Part shown: positions 34,238-43,064 of the stretch, piece by piece | How positions within the stretch are numbered: the stretch's first letter is position 1 | Layout of the letters: every line of letters starts with the position of its first letter | Source: SABI01 sp028532915 | GTDB lineage: Bacteria > Spirochaetota > Spirochaetia > Sphaerochaetales > Sphaerochaetaceae | Length of the DNA: 64,000 nt | Reading direction: 5' to 3' | NCBI GenBank assembly: GCA_963677225.1 | Contig: OY781923.1 | Span: forward strand, 434,001-498,000 | Program-made: the position numbers and the translations under genes | The notes under the pieces: model-generated | Told to the model about the DNA's origin: nothing | Databases searched by the model: none | The model's input: only the letters and a program-made list of their open reading frames with translations

Positions 34238-35581
34238 ATGCAGAAGTTTAAACATTTATTGGGGTTGAAGTTTTCAGAATTTGAAGATTTTTTAGCGATT
34301 GGAAATGAATCAGAAGAACAAAAGGAAATTTATGCACGATCGGCAAGACTTATTCCATCTTCGAAGAAAAATGATGAAATGTTTTTAGCTTCAGTGTTTC
34401 TGAGATCTCTGTCTCTTATCAAAGAGTTCAGGGATCTCGTTTTCAAAGAGGTTGGAATGAAAAGAAGCGGTCAGCTTTATGTTTATACGGAAGTATCCTT
34501 CCCAAAACTACCGATATATAAAGAGGTCATTGAGAATCTTAAGATTGACAGAATTGACGGTCTTGCAATTGTTGTTACCGGCGGAGTGATCACAGATGCT
34601 GCAATCTTTGAAATGAAAAACAGGAAGTTCAAGGTCTACTCTGATCAAATAGAATCATATCAAAAGGTCGCCAGAGCATTGGGCATTCCTCGACTTGTTT
34701 CCATTTCTAACCAATATGTGCCAAAACCTTCATCATATCCGATTCCTGTAAACAGAGATAAAAAAGTAGAACTTTATCACTTCTCATGGAGCTATATTAT
34801 TACGCTCGCAAATATTCTTCTGACTGATAATGATCTGAATATTAAGGATCCTGATCAGGTCAGAATCATGGAAGAGGTTGTTCTGTATCTGAAGAGTCCT
34901 GAGACGGGAACTGAAACTTTTGACAGAATGAGCAAGGGCTGGAAACAGGTAACTGAACTGTCTGCAATCGATGAATGCCTATCGAAGGAGGAACCTTCTA
35001 TTACCGATGCTGTGAATGACTGGATTCAGGAAGAGAAAGATATTGCTTTGAAACTGAGCAGTCATCTTGGTGTGATGGTGGATTGTCAGAAAAGACAGTA
35101 CAAAACTTTGGAGCAGCGGATAGAAGGAGATAAGGATAGCCTTGTTCAAAATAAGGCATTAGAGTCAGTATTCAGAATCAAAAATTCAGCATCCCCCATT
35201 TATACAAAGGCTAACTTTCTGAAAAAATCCATACGTTATACCGTGAAGATCAATGCTCCTTTAGATAAACAGAGTAATTCCGCACGCTTTAACTGGTTAA
35301 TGAGGCAATTAAAGAGTGTAGCAGCTAAGGATCAGGAAGGCTTCGACTCCATCAAAGACCACCTTTTTGTTTCGATTATTTTTAAAGGACAGAAATCCAC
35401 ATTAGCTGTGAAATATTCATATACCGATGATATCCAGCAGAAGATTGCTGATGGGGAAGTGAAATCTTTCGAACTCTCTGTTTTTTTTGGTCTTGGTAAC
35501 AAATTTGCCGGGGCAAAAACCTTTATCGAAGTGTACGAGTCGAAGATGCTCTCTTTTTATAAGGCGTCGTGCAAAACTTGA
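34238..35581 (+). CDS. Uncharacterised protein with PD-(D/E)xK nuclease-like residues
   Basis: I do not recognise this 447-residue protein as a named family. ATG 34238 is chosen because AAAGGGG precedes it; an in-frame TTG lies at 34217. Residues 85-145 have the spacing of a PD-(D/E)xK nuclease core: E85, D107 (RIDGLA), a strand with E125 and K127 (IFEMKN), then a helix with Q137 and Y141 (QIESYQ), as in lambda-exonuclease or Cas4-like enzymes. The C-terminal half is Lys/Ser-rich and predicted mixed alpha/beta. It stands alone between a sugar operon and a gene remnant, with no partner methylase or helicase. A DNA-processing or defence role is only inferred. Confidence 0.5.
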   Translation: MQKFKHLLGLKFSEFEDFLAIGNESEEQKEIYARSARLIPSSKKNDEMFLASVFLRSLSLIKEFRDLVFKEVGMKRSGQLYVYTEVSFPKLPIYKEVIENLKIDRIDGLAIVVTGGVITDAAIFEMKNRKFKVYSDQIESYQKVARALGIPRLVSISNQYVPKPSSYPIPVNRDKKVELYHFSWSYIITLANILLTDNDLNIKDPDQVRIMEEVVLYLKSPETGTETFDRMSKGWKQVTELSAIDECLSKEEPSITDAVNDWIQEEKDIALKLSSHLGVMVDCQKRQYKTLEQRIEGDKDSLVQNKALESVFRIKNSASPIYTKANFLKKSIRYTVKINAPLDKQSNSARFNWLMRQLKSVAAKDQEGFDSIKDHLFVSIIFKGQKSTLAVKYSYTDDIQQKIADGEVKSFELSVFFGLGNKFAGAKTFIEVYESKMLSFYKASCKT

Positions 35582-35686
35582 AAAACTGGAAAGCCTCTCC
35601 TCCCAAGATAGATGAGACTAAAATCTTTGATGAAGGGATTACAAAAGACTCTGTGGTAACCTCTCAGAGAGAACTGAGAACCTGAC

Positions 35687-35950
35687 TTATTTCGTGGATC
35701 CCCGTTTTATCAAAGTGAAATTAGACATGATTGAGGCTTTTGGTAATTCCGGATGTTCGATTCTGAGCAGCATCGTGTTGATTGCGAGATGGGCCAGGTC
35801 TTTACAGGGTTGTTCTATCGTCGTGATTCTGGGATATGTGGAGCGGGATAGGTCCGAATTGTCAAATCCTGCTACCTCAAAATCCTCAGGAATGTTATTG
35901 AATTCTGCCGTTTCTGTTATATAATCAGTAACAAAGTCTATTCTGATAAC
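35687..35950 (-). pseudogene. C-terminal remnant of a LacI-type sugar regulator
   Basis: Read leftward, about 85 codons ending at the stop codon 35689-35687 encode the last part of a LacI/GntR periplasmic-binding sensor domain. They contain IPEDFEVAGFDNSD, then ITTIEQPCKDLAHLA and SNFTLIKRGST. The C-terminus of the regulator at 59024 has the same pattern (IPEDFRIAGFDGS). No DNA-binding part remains; the mutarotase-like gene at 35962 begins where the rest should be. It looks like debris left by a rearrangement. The 105 bases between the nuclease-like gene and this remnant show nothing else. Confidence 0.75.
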
Positions 35951-35961
35951 AGGAGCGGCAT

Positions 35962-36951
35962 ATGAACAATCAGACTAAAATCTTTCTGGATCCTTCGTTT
36001 TTCAATCAGTCGGAGAATCCTTTGTATCATTCGAAGAAACTCACAGTCTCTTTATTCCGTTATAAAAGTGGTGTAGAAGCCGTTCGGGTGAATATCGGTC
36101 GGGGAGAGTTCGTTTGGCTGCCTTATCTGGGTCAGCAGGTGTGGGACTGGAAGGTGGACGGACGGTCCCAGAAGTTCTCGGGTTTCATGAACGAACCTGC
36201 ATACGGGAAGACTTTTGTCGAGAATTATGGAGCTTTTCTGATTCACTGCGGATTCACCGGAATGGGGAATCCTAAAGCTGATGATACTCATCTGCATCAT
36301 GGTGAGCTTCCTGTCTCCCGTTTCAATCAGGCATGGCTCGAGTTCTGTGATGATGAGTTGTTCCCTATAGCCTTGTGCGGGGTGTTCAATTACAAGGTGC
36401 CGTTCAAGGGCGAGTACCGCTTCGCTCCAAAAGTCTATCTCGGTCATGACGGACTGTCTGCGAAGGTCGCAGTTGATGCCGAGAATGTATCACACACTCC
36501 TTTGGAGTATATGTACCTTGCTCATATCAACTTCGACTTTGCCGGTTCAAAGACGATCAACTATGGAGACTATCAGTTTGATGCTGATCATGTACGGATC
36601 ATCGGAGGCGGTCCATATGCACAGGAACCTGATCAGCTTCTGAGTCTTTCCGATGAGGATGTGTTCGACCCGGAAGTTGTGGCAGTTCTGAGTCATAAAA
36701 CAGATGATGAGTTCATCAGCACTCTGAGAAAAGAGGACGGAAGCAGCCGCTGGGTGTCCCAGCAGACAAAAGGATTGGATCACACCGTGATGTGGATGAC
36801 CCATAACGCCGACAGAGGTGCGAACGGATTCGCTCTTCCAGCGACTGCCGGTCCTGAGGGAAAGAACATCGAAAGGGCTTTGAAGAAGGTGAAAACACTC
36901 AAGGCGAAAGGCTCTGTACGGTTCGAGTATGCGTTCGGATATAACGAATGA
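35962..36951 (+). CDS. DUF4432 aldose-1-epimerase-like protein
   Basis: This 329-residue protein resembles the DUF4432 branch of the galactose mutarotase fold. It has RVNIGRGEFVWLPYLGQQVWDW at the start of the beta-sandwich, HLHHGELP with candidate catalytic His residues near 110, and an LAHINF segment. Such proteins act on sugar anomers or unusual keto sugars. It starts behind AGGAG, and its stop codon directly abuts that of the convergent LacI-fusion gene. The base composition is more GC-rich than on either side. Confidence 0.8.
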   Translation: MNNQTKIFLDPSFFNQSENPLYHSKKLTVSLFRYKSGVEAVRVNIGRGEFVWLPYLGQQVWDWKVDGRSQKFSGFMNEPAYGKTFVENYGAFLIHCGFTGMGNPKADDTHLHHGELPVSRFNQAWLEFCDDELFPIALCGVFNYKVPFKGEYRFAPKVYLGHDGLSAKVAVDAENVSHTPLEYMYLAHINFDFAGSKTINYGDYQFDADHVRIIGGGPYAQEPDQLLSLSDEDVFDPEVVAVLSHKTDDEFISTLRKEDGSSRWVSQQTKGLDHTVMWMTHNADRGANGFALPATAGPEGKNIERALKKVKTLKAKGSVRFEYAFGYNE

Positions 36952-39222
36952 TCATTGATTCAGCAACAGCTTTTCCAGCTCTTGCTGAGTTTCTTCTATC
37001 ACTGACGGTATTTCTTTATCCTCCTCAATAAGCGAGTAGATACCTTTGCAGACTATTTCATCAATCATATTCTGCGAAACGATGTCTCCATTTTCTTTTC
37101 GGGGAGGGACAATCGGACGGGAATTTTTATGTGCAGAATGATAAATGGGAAACCACGGATAGAGTTTTATTAATTCATCATTTGAATATGTGCTCTCTAC
37201 CGCGGAGAATCCTCCGAGTAATGAAAGGTGGTTACTGATTTGATCGGTACATGCCCATGAGAGAAATTTAAAAGCCTCATCTTTGTGGTCACTCAGTTGA
37301 TTGATTCCAAGACTCCATCCTCCGAGTATAGGGCTCTGACCCGGAATTTGTGCAAATCCGATATTTGACATGATTTTCTTTTGTGCATGTCCATTGACGG
37401 ATTCATTGATGAAAGACGGGTAGGTAATAACCATCGCTGTTTCTCCATTGAGAAAATCATTTACAACACCGATATCATCTGTCTGTCTGAAATTTGGCTT
37501 TGCAAATTTGAAGATCTTCAAAAGGTCAATATATGCTTTGAGATTCTTCGGTTTATTCAATATGACCTTATTATTCTGATCGAATACACTCCCTCCTGCG
37601 GAGAAGATTCTTAGGTAGATTTCGGGGGCCAGAGATTCGGGAAAAGCCGCAGGGATTGAGGTCCCGTAAGGAATCTTCTCGGTATAGAAAGAAAAGAATT
37701 CACTTATTGCATTGAATTCCTTCCATGTCCTTGGTGGACGCAGCTGTGAGTGGAATATCTGCTCAAATTCCTGTTTCAGCAAAGGGTCATTAAACAGATC
37801 TTTACGGTAGTAGAGAATCTGAGGTGCATACATGAACGGAAGTCCATAATAATTGTCGTCATATTTACTGAAGTAATCCAAAGAATCCGGGAGGAATAAT
37901 GAGGTGTCAAAAGAAGGTTTATTGATGTATTCAGAGATGTCCGCAAGGATTTCTGAGTTAGCTAGTGTATACAGCCAGGGGATATCAAACATGAAAACAT
38001 CAAAGGCCTTTCCTTTTTCAGCATTTTTTCTGTCATCAAGGATTTTCTGATATAACTGATGGTGTGATACGATTTCGATTGTAGTATTAATACCATACAT
38101 GTTGTAAAAATTATTCATTAACCCAGTTAATGCATGTACCTGCATAGTATCAAGCAGAAGAATCCTGATTCCTTTATCTTCACATTTTGCATGCGGTTTG
38201 ATTGTTTTTTTTAGGAAAGGATGCTCCTGTCGTTCTTCCTGAAGAATCTTATCTTTCAGCACAATATGTTTATTTTCATTGATGATTGGTGTGTCAATCT
38301 GGTTGATAAGGATATTTGCTGCGAGTTCTCCCATATGGATTGCAGGACGGATAGTCGAAAGTGTTGCAATAGAGTGGGTATGCCTGTTCCAGTGGTCTTC
38401 TCCCAGTGTGAGTACCGGTATATCCTTGATAGAATATCCGAGAAGTTCCATACATTCGATTATTCCGATTGCTCGGTTTTCACTCGTTGTGATGATTGCC
38501 TCGGGAACTGTTTTCTTAAATAGTTCAACAGTTGATTTGAATGAGTCTTCCTTGCTGCTTCCTGATGATACGATCTGAGTGTCGGGATTCAGCGGAATGT
38601 TGCTCTTCTTCATTGTCTCTGAGAATCCTTCGATACACATGCTTTCACATTGAAAAGCCTGAGGACCTGTGATAAGAACGATGTTCTTTAGGTTTTTCTC
38701 GATGAGGGTCTTTGTTAGAAAGGAGATTGTTTCTTTATTGTCGAAGTAGATTATATTGGCATCAAGGTTATCGATCTGCCGGTCGAGTAATACCATTGGT
38801 TTATTCTTTGAGATATATGAATCGTAGTAAAACTTCCAGCTGTCCGTCTTTGATGAGATGAGGATGAGTCCGCAAATCTGCTTTTTTAAAAAGCCGTCGA
38901 GGATCATTTCCTCTCTTTCTTTATTATCGTAGGAAAACGCCAAATTCAGATAAAAATCACTTTGTTGAAATACAGATTCTATCCCCTGATAAATCTGAGC
39001 ATAATAAGAATCATCAAAATTAGGAAGGATGATCCCTATGTCATTTGAACGTTTTGATTTCAGATTTTTTGCCATCGCGTTCTGTTTGTAACCCAGAGTT
39101 TCAATTGCGTTCTTTATTTTCGCCGCATTGGCTGAACCAACCAGATTTGGGTGATTTAAATAGTTTGAAACACTAGCAATTGATACTCCGGCTAATTTTG
39201 CTACATCTTTTATTGTTGCCAT
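36952..39222 (-). CDS. LacI-type regulator fused to a family 1 sugar-binding-protein domain
   Basis: At 756 residues this is about twice the usual LacI length. Residues 1-60 form a LacI helix-turn-helix and hinge (IKDVAKLAGVSIASVSNYLN). Residues about 60-335 form a type I periplasmic-binding sensor (IGIILPNFDDSYYAQIYQG to the STIRPAIHMGELAA region). After a Lys/His-rich linker, residues about 349-756 form a family 1 extracellular solute-binding fold (FDVFMFDIPWL, YGLPFMYAPQILYYRKDLF, GGWSLGINQLSDHKDEAFKFLSWA). There is no signal peptide anywhere, so the binding-protein part must be cytosolic. The frame is open throughout with no stop. It is divergent from the ASRT-sugar operon and probably controls it. 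Confidence 0.88.
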   Translation of the reverse strand: MATIKDVAKLAGVSIASVSNYLNHPNLVGSANAAKIKNAIETLGYKQNAMAKNLKSKRSNDIGIILPNFDDSYYAQIYQGIESVFQQSDFYLNLAFSYDNKEREEMILDGFLKKQICGLILISSKTDSWKFYYDSYISKNKPMVLLDRQIDNLDANIIYFDNKETISFLTKTLIEKNLKNIVLITGPQAFQCESMCIEGFSETMKKSNIPLNPDTQIVSSGSSKEDSFKSTVELFKKTVPEAIITTSENRAIGIIECMELLGYSIKDIPVLTLGEDHWNRHTHSIATLSTIRPAIHMGELAANILINQIDTPIINENKHIVLKDKILQEERQEHPFLKKTIKPHAKCEDKGIRILLLDTMQVHALTGLMNNFYNMYGINTTIEIVSHHQLYQKILDDRKNAEKGKAFDVFMFDIPWLYTLANSEILADISEYINKPSFDTSLFLPDSLDYFSKYDDNYYGLPFMYAPQILYYRKDLFNDPLLKQEFEQIFHSQLRPPRTWKEFNAISEFFSFYTEKIPYGTSIPAAFPESLAPEIYLRIFSAGGSVFDQNNKVILNKPKNLKAYIDLLKIFKFAKPNFRQTDDIGVVNDFLNGETAMVITYPSFINESVNGHAQKKIMSNIGFAQIPGQSPILGGWSLGINQLSDHKDEAFKFLSWACTDQISNHLSLLGGFSAVESTYSNDELIKLYPWFPIYHSAHKNSRPIVPPRKENGDIVSQNMIDEIVCKGIYSLIEEDKEIPSVIEETQQELEKLLLNQ

Positions 39223-39301
39223 CTATATTAGCTCCTCATCCAGTAATACTCTTACATATATTCTTTAATAAGTATAGAAAAGAATTGTTGAAAAATCAAT
39301 A

Positions 39302-39371
39302 AAACGTTTCAAGTAAAATTTAAATAAAACGTAAATTTTTTCTTGCAAAATTAGTGAACCGATTCTATACT
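39302..39371 (+). promoter_or_regulatory. Promoter with two LacI-type operators for the ASRT-sugar operon
   Basis: TTGCAA (39343-39348) and TATACT (39366-39371) are 17 bases apart. AACCGATT (39357-39364) lies between them and AAACGTTT (39302-39309) lies upstream. Both fit the AANCGNTT core of LacI-family operators, and their centres are 55 bp apart. A dimer of dimers or looped complex of the divergent LacI fusion could occupy both. Confidence 0.6.
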
Positions 39372-39408
39372 TTGCAGGTAAATAAAGAATATTAATAGAG
39401 GTTTTGCA

Positions 39409-39792
39409 ATGGATACAACAAAAGGAAGAAACATAGGAAAGAACCTTTGGGTATTCCCTGACGGAGAATTACCTCCTCCCGGAGATTATCCGATCAAAGG
39501 TCATGAATCTTTGATCATGCTCAACGTCAATAGTGTACCGGTAGAGGTTGAGTTATCTTTTTTCTTTTCTGATAGAGAACCCAAGAAAGGAATAAAAGCC
39601 AAAATTGATGGAGAAAGGGTTTTATGCATCAGACTGGATAATCCGGATCAATTAGAAGGGTTTGAAGTTCCCCGTGAGGAACAATATTCGATCGTGGTCG
39701 AAAGCTCACTTCCGATAGTCGCTCAATATGGCCGACTAGATACACGCAATCAACCCATGGCGTTTTATACGACACCAGGGTATTGGCAATAG
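39409..39792 (+). CDS. Anabaena sensory rhodopsin transducer (ASRT)-family protein
   Basis: This 127-residue protein follows the ASRT fold from end to end: GKNLWVFPDGELPPPG at the start, HESLIMLNVNSVPVEVELSF, FSDREPKKG, RLDNPDQLEG and SSLPIVAQYGRLDTRN. ASRT was first found as the soluble partner of a photoreceptor, but the superfamily is thought to bind small molecules, possibly sugars. No rhodopsin gene is present. As the first gene of the operon, 26 bases before a sugar-binding-protein gene, it probably senses or processes the transported sugar in the cytoplasm. Confidence 0.85.
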   Translation: MDTTKGRNIGKNLWVFPDGELPPPGDYPIKGHESLIMLNVNSVPVEVELSFFFSDREPKKGIKAKIDGERVLCIRLDNPDQLEGFEVPREEQYSIVVESSLPIVAQYGRLDTRNQPMAFYTTPGYWQ

Positions 39793-39818
39793 AAACTATC
39801 TTTATAAGGAGAAGAAAA

Positions 39819-40832
39819 ATGAAAAAAACAATTGCAATTATTTGTGCTGTTGTTCTTGTGTTCTCATTCACAGCAAACAGTCTGTTCGCTGGTGGGGCAA
39901 GCGAAGTGAAAGATGATCAGATCCTTATTGGAGGGAGTATTTTCACCCTTCAATATGCATGGTTCCTCGGAGCGCAGATCGGGATGGAGAACTGGGCAGA
40001 AGATCATCCTGAAGCTAATGTCAGATTCCAGTTTGAAGATGCAATGCAGGATGTCCAAACTAATATTCAAGTATTGGAGAACCTTGCGACAGCAGGAGCA
40101 AAAGGTATAGTCATCTTCCCTGTTTCTTCTACTGCTTTGATTCCTACGATGGTTCAACTTCATAACAATCAGGATATCAAATTTGTTGTTGGTGATTATG
40201 CACAGGAACCTGAAAGAGAGGAAGATATCGTGTGGGAAACCTTTGTGGGACACGATATGGTGGCTCTTGGTGAAGTTTCCGGGGAGATTGCCGTGGATTA
40301 TCTCGATACGCTCGGAAAAGATGATCCGACATTGTTGTTCATCACTGTTCCTACCTCAGGAGAGGTTTCAGCTGCAAGACTTAAAGGTTTCCAGAGAGTC
40401 GTTCTTGAAAGCTATCCGAATGCAAGAATCATTGTTGAGGGTGACACCGGTGGCGGTGATAGAAATTCAGCTCAGAGTCTGATGGAGAATGTGCTACAGC
40501 GGGAGGCTGTCATTGATGTGGTAGCCGGTCACAATGACGCTGAAGTTCTTGGTGCCTACAATGCTGCTGTAGGAGCAGATCGGGATGCTGAGATGAAATT
40601 TATCGGTATCGCAGGAGACAAAGAAGTTCTCCGATATCTTGCTGACGGTAATGAATCCTGGCTGGGTGAAGTCCTTCAGGACCCTGTCGTTCTCGGTTAT
40701 ACAGCTATGGAAGCTCTCTGGGCTTCGATGAATGGCGAAGATCTTCCGGATTCTTATGAATTACCAAAACCGGAAGCCATTACCAAAGAGAATATTGCTT
40801 CTACCGGTTGGGAAAACTGGAAATGGCTGTAA
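39819..40832 (+). CDS. Periplasmic sugar-binding protein (RbsB-like, CUT2)
   Basis: The 337-residue product starts at ATG 39819 after AAGGAG; a frame from 39783 has no ribosome site and overlaps the ASRT gene. The signal peptide ends near SLFA-GGASEV. The mature protein has the type I periplasmic-binding fold, with AGAKGIVIFPVSSTALIP and VVAGHNDAEVLGA in the positions of the RbsB hinge strands. It feeds the ATPase and permease encoded at 43960 and 45479. A strong hairpin follows its stop codon. Confidence 0.87.
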   Translation: MKKTIAIICAVVLVFSFTANSLFAGGASEVKDDQILIGGSIFTLQYAWFLGAQIGMENWAEDHPEANVRFQFEDAMQDVQTNIQVLENLATAGAKGIVIFPVSSTALIPTMVQLHNNQDIKFVVGDYAQEPEREEDIVWETFVGHDMVALGEVSGEIAVDYLDTLGKDDPTLLFITVPTSGEVSAARLKGFQRVVLESYPNARIIVEGDTGGGDRNSAQSLMENVLQREAVIDVVAGHNDAEVLGAYNAAVGADRDAEMKFIGIAGDKEVLRYLADGNESWLGEVLQDPVVLGYTAMEALWASMNGEDLPDSYELPKPEAITKENIASTGWENWKWL

Positions 40833-40853
40833 TGAAATTCTGAATAGAAGGAA

Positions 40854-40887
40854 CGGGTGTTGCCTGGTCTTGATGGGGCAACACCCG
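40854..40887 (+). other. Hairpin after sugar-binding-protein gene
   Basis: CGGGTGTTGCC (40854-40864) pairs perfectly with GGCAACACCCG (40877-40887) over a 12-base loop. No T-run follows, so partial attenuation or 3'-end protection is more likely than full termination. Confidence 0.65.
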
Positions 40888-40935
40888 ATGTGAAAACAAG
40901 ACTCTACGTATCATTTTTTCTTAAGGAGCGAGTAT

Positions 40936-43038
40936 ATGTGCAAGATTTTTCCGGAACCAAAAGTCGTTAATCCGATTGGCGGCTATTCGCAAACCTTTAA
41001 ATCCGTATATGTGAATTTCAAGGAAGGAGGCTTTCTCTCTGCTCAAGAGACTGAAAAGATTCTTTCTTTACGATTCAATGCGTCATTGATTACAATATCA
41101 GCGGATAAAACTCCGACATCCTATATTGTGAATATGATTCCATCTCTGAAGGATGTTACTCAGAACGATATTCCTTTACTTAAAGAACAAGGATATCAAT
41201 TAGTCACAGGAGAGAAGGAAGCCGTTATCCGATATGAAACGAAAAAAGGTTTGAATTATGCTCTCTCAACATTTTTCAAATTGCTTGAAAGCCAAGATGA
41301 GGTCAATTATTCGGTATCTCAGGTAGATATCCTGGATTATCCTTCAATCCCTGTTCGAGCAGTTGCACCCACCTTCTCATGGTATGCGGGGTATGGAAGA
41401 ATCGGATTTGATTCTCAGCTGTTCGGAGAAAAGGAGTGGATTGCATATCTTCATGATTGTGTTGATCAGAAGATCAATCAGCTGAATATGGTTATGTACG
41501 GTTACTGGCCGTTCTACTTTGAAAAATATCCGGAAACTATCTTTAAAGATATTCCTGTCAGTATATGGAATGCAGAAACAGAGCGTTGGATAAAAATCCA
41601 TTATTCTCATCCTAATATTGAAGATGATTTCTTTGAGCGATTCATAGCATATGCTCATGATCTGGGTATAAAAATCTTCGCATATGTCGGGTTGAATTCA
41701 TACAATGGTGGGTACTCGATAAGACACCCCGAAAAACGGATGAAAGCGCCCCAAAGTACTAAATTTCTCAACGACTTTGATTCGCTTTGTCTCAGTGATG
41801 AAGAGAACGTTGAGTACATCATCGAAAGTATGAAAAAAATCGCTTCACTGGGTGTTGACGGATTTACTCTTGAAGAAAGTGAGGAAGGTTTCTGGTTTTG
41901 TGAATGTGAAGCGTGTAAGGAGCGATGGCATAAACATTCAACAAGTCCCGGAGATGCTAAACATAAGGCCAATATGTGGCTTCTGAATAAGATCTATAAG
42001 GCGATCAGAGAAATTAACAATGACGCAGTGATTGGGATTCGGGCCTTCAGACAACCGCCTTTAGAAAAAGATGTAGATTTTTTGAAAGAATATATTAGAG
42101 AAGTCCCTTCAGATATTAATCTGTTCTGGGCTCCGGCATTGTATGTTCCTGAAACAGAATTCGATAAATGGATCAGCGTTTTCGGGGAAGATCGTATCTG
42201 GGGAAGAGATTCCGAATCGAATTCGATCACCTCTACGATGGGTCGATTGTACAGGATATTCGAGTCGAATGTTATTCGCTATGAAGATGAAGCAAATGTA
42301 CAGGTTATCGAAAGAGATATCGAGCAGCATATCAGCAGTGTTCAAAAAGGCGTTCATGGTATCAATGGGTTTATGTTCGAAATCTACGGTTATTTCATGC
42401 ATCAGTGGGCGCATGCCAATTACGGCTGGGGTTCTACTATGGATAAAGAAGAATTTTTCCGCAGTTCCTGCGTTGCTGAATTCGGAGAAGATTTGGGAAA
42501 GAGAATTCTCTATATCTTGAAACATATCGTCACAATCCATGAAAGTCAGATCCCGCTGTATACTACACCGTTTCCTTTCCAGAAGAATAAGATGACAAAA
42601 AAAGATATTCCAGCGATTGAAGATGCTATTGCCATGTATCCCGGGTTGTTATCTATGCTGCATGAAGTTATGGAAGAATTGGAGTCTTCAAAGAGACTTT
42701 CATCATATGTAATTCATTTCAAAAAGATAGAAAATGCTTTAAGAAGGAACAGGGTTATCTATGATCTTGTTTTAGCAGCACTTGAATACGAAGAGGAAAC
42801 CGATCCGGACAGAAAAGATAAGCTCTTGGACGATATCCTGGAGTTGAATGAGAAAGATTTCTCTATTGCCAAGGAGATGTTTTTCGATATCAATCCCGTC
42901 AGTGAGACCGGAGTAAAGAGCTGTATGTTCCCATATCATGAAATGAAACGATTAATTCATAATATAAGGAACGAGGAGAACCGGGACGATTCGATCATCT
43001 GTTCAGGGATAGAAGCACTTGGCTGGCTTTGGCTGTAA
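40936..43038 (+). CDS. Glycoside hydrolase-like protein (GH20/DUF4838-type TIM barrel)
   Basis: The 700-residue protein has an N-terminal alpha/beta domain like that preceding GH20 and GH67 barrels (KKGLNYALSTFFKLL near 110), then a TIM barrel beginning at IPVRAVAPTFSWYAG. A putative acid pair sits in DGFTLEESEEG, followed by a CECEACKERW cysteine motif common in DUF4838-like glycosidases. The remaining helical C-terminal part is unassigned. It has no signal peptide, so it should act in the cytoplasm on an imported oligosaccharide or glycoside. Together with the deacetylase downstream, an N-acetylated or uronic substrate is plausible. Confidence 0.7.
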   Translation: MCKIFPEPKVVNPIGGYSQTFKSVYVNFKEGGFLSAQETEKILSLRFNASLITISADKTPTSYIVNMIPSLKDVTQNDIPLLKEQGYQLVTGEKEAVIRYETKKGLNYALSTFFKLLESQDEVNYSVSQVDILDYPSIPVRAVAPTFSWYAGYGRIGFDSQLFGEKEWIAYLHDCVDQKINQLNMVMYGYWPFYFEKYPETIFKDIPVSIWNAETERWIKIHYSHPNIEDDFFERFIAYAHDLGIKIFAYVGLNSYNGGYSIRHPEKRMKAPQSTKFLNDFDSLCLSDEENVEYIIESMKKIASLGVDGFTLEESEEGFWFCECEACKERWHKHSTSPGDAKHKANMWLLNKIYKAIREINNDAVIGIRAFRQPPLEKDVDFLKEYIREVPSDINLFWAPALYVPETEFDKWISVFGEDRIWGRDSESNSITSTMGRLYRIFESNVIRYEDEANVQVIERDIEQHISSVQKGVHGINGFMFEIYGYFMHQWAHANYGWGSTMDKEEFFRSSCVAEFGEDLGKRILYILKHIVTIHESQIPLYTTPFPFQKNKMTKKDIPAIEDAIAMYPGLLSMLHEVMEELESSKRLSSYVIHFKKIENALRRNRVIYDLVLAALEYEEETDPDRKDKLLDDILELNEKDFSIAKEMFFDINPVSETGVKSCMFPYHEMKRLIHNIRNEENRDDSIICSGIEALGWLWL

Positions 43039-43064
43039 GAGTGTAAGAAAAGAGAGGAAAGTGA

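Noticed and set aside
34136..35654. AAGACTCT on both sides of the nuclease-like gene as an attachment-site pair
   Set aside because: Only eight bases match, with no integrase, tRNA end or longer repeat; chance is the better explanation.
35694..35924. Rightward 76-codon open frame
   Set aside because: The opposite strand encodes a convincing LacI-type C-terminus in the same interval; the rightward frame is its shadow.
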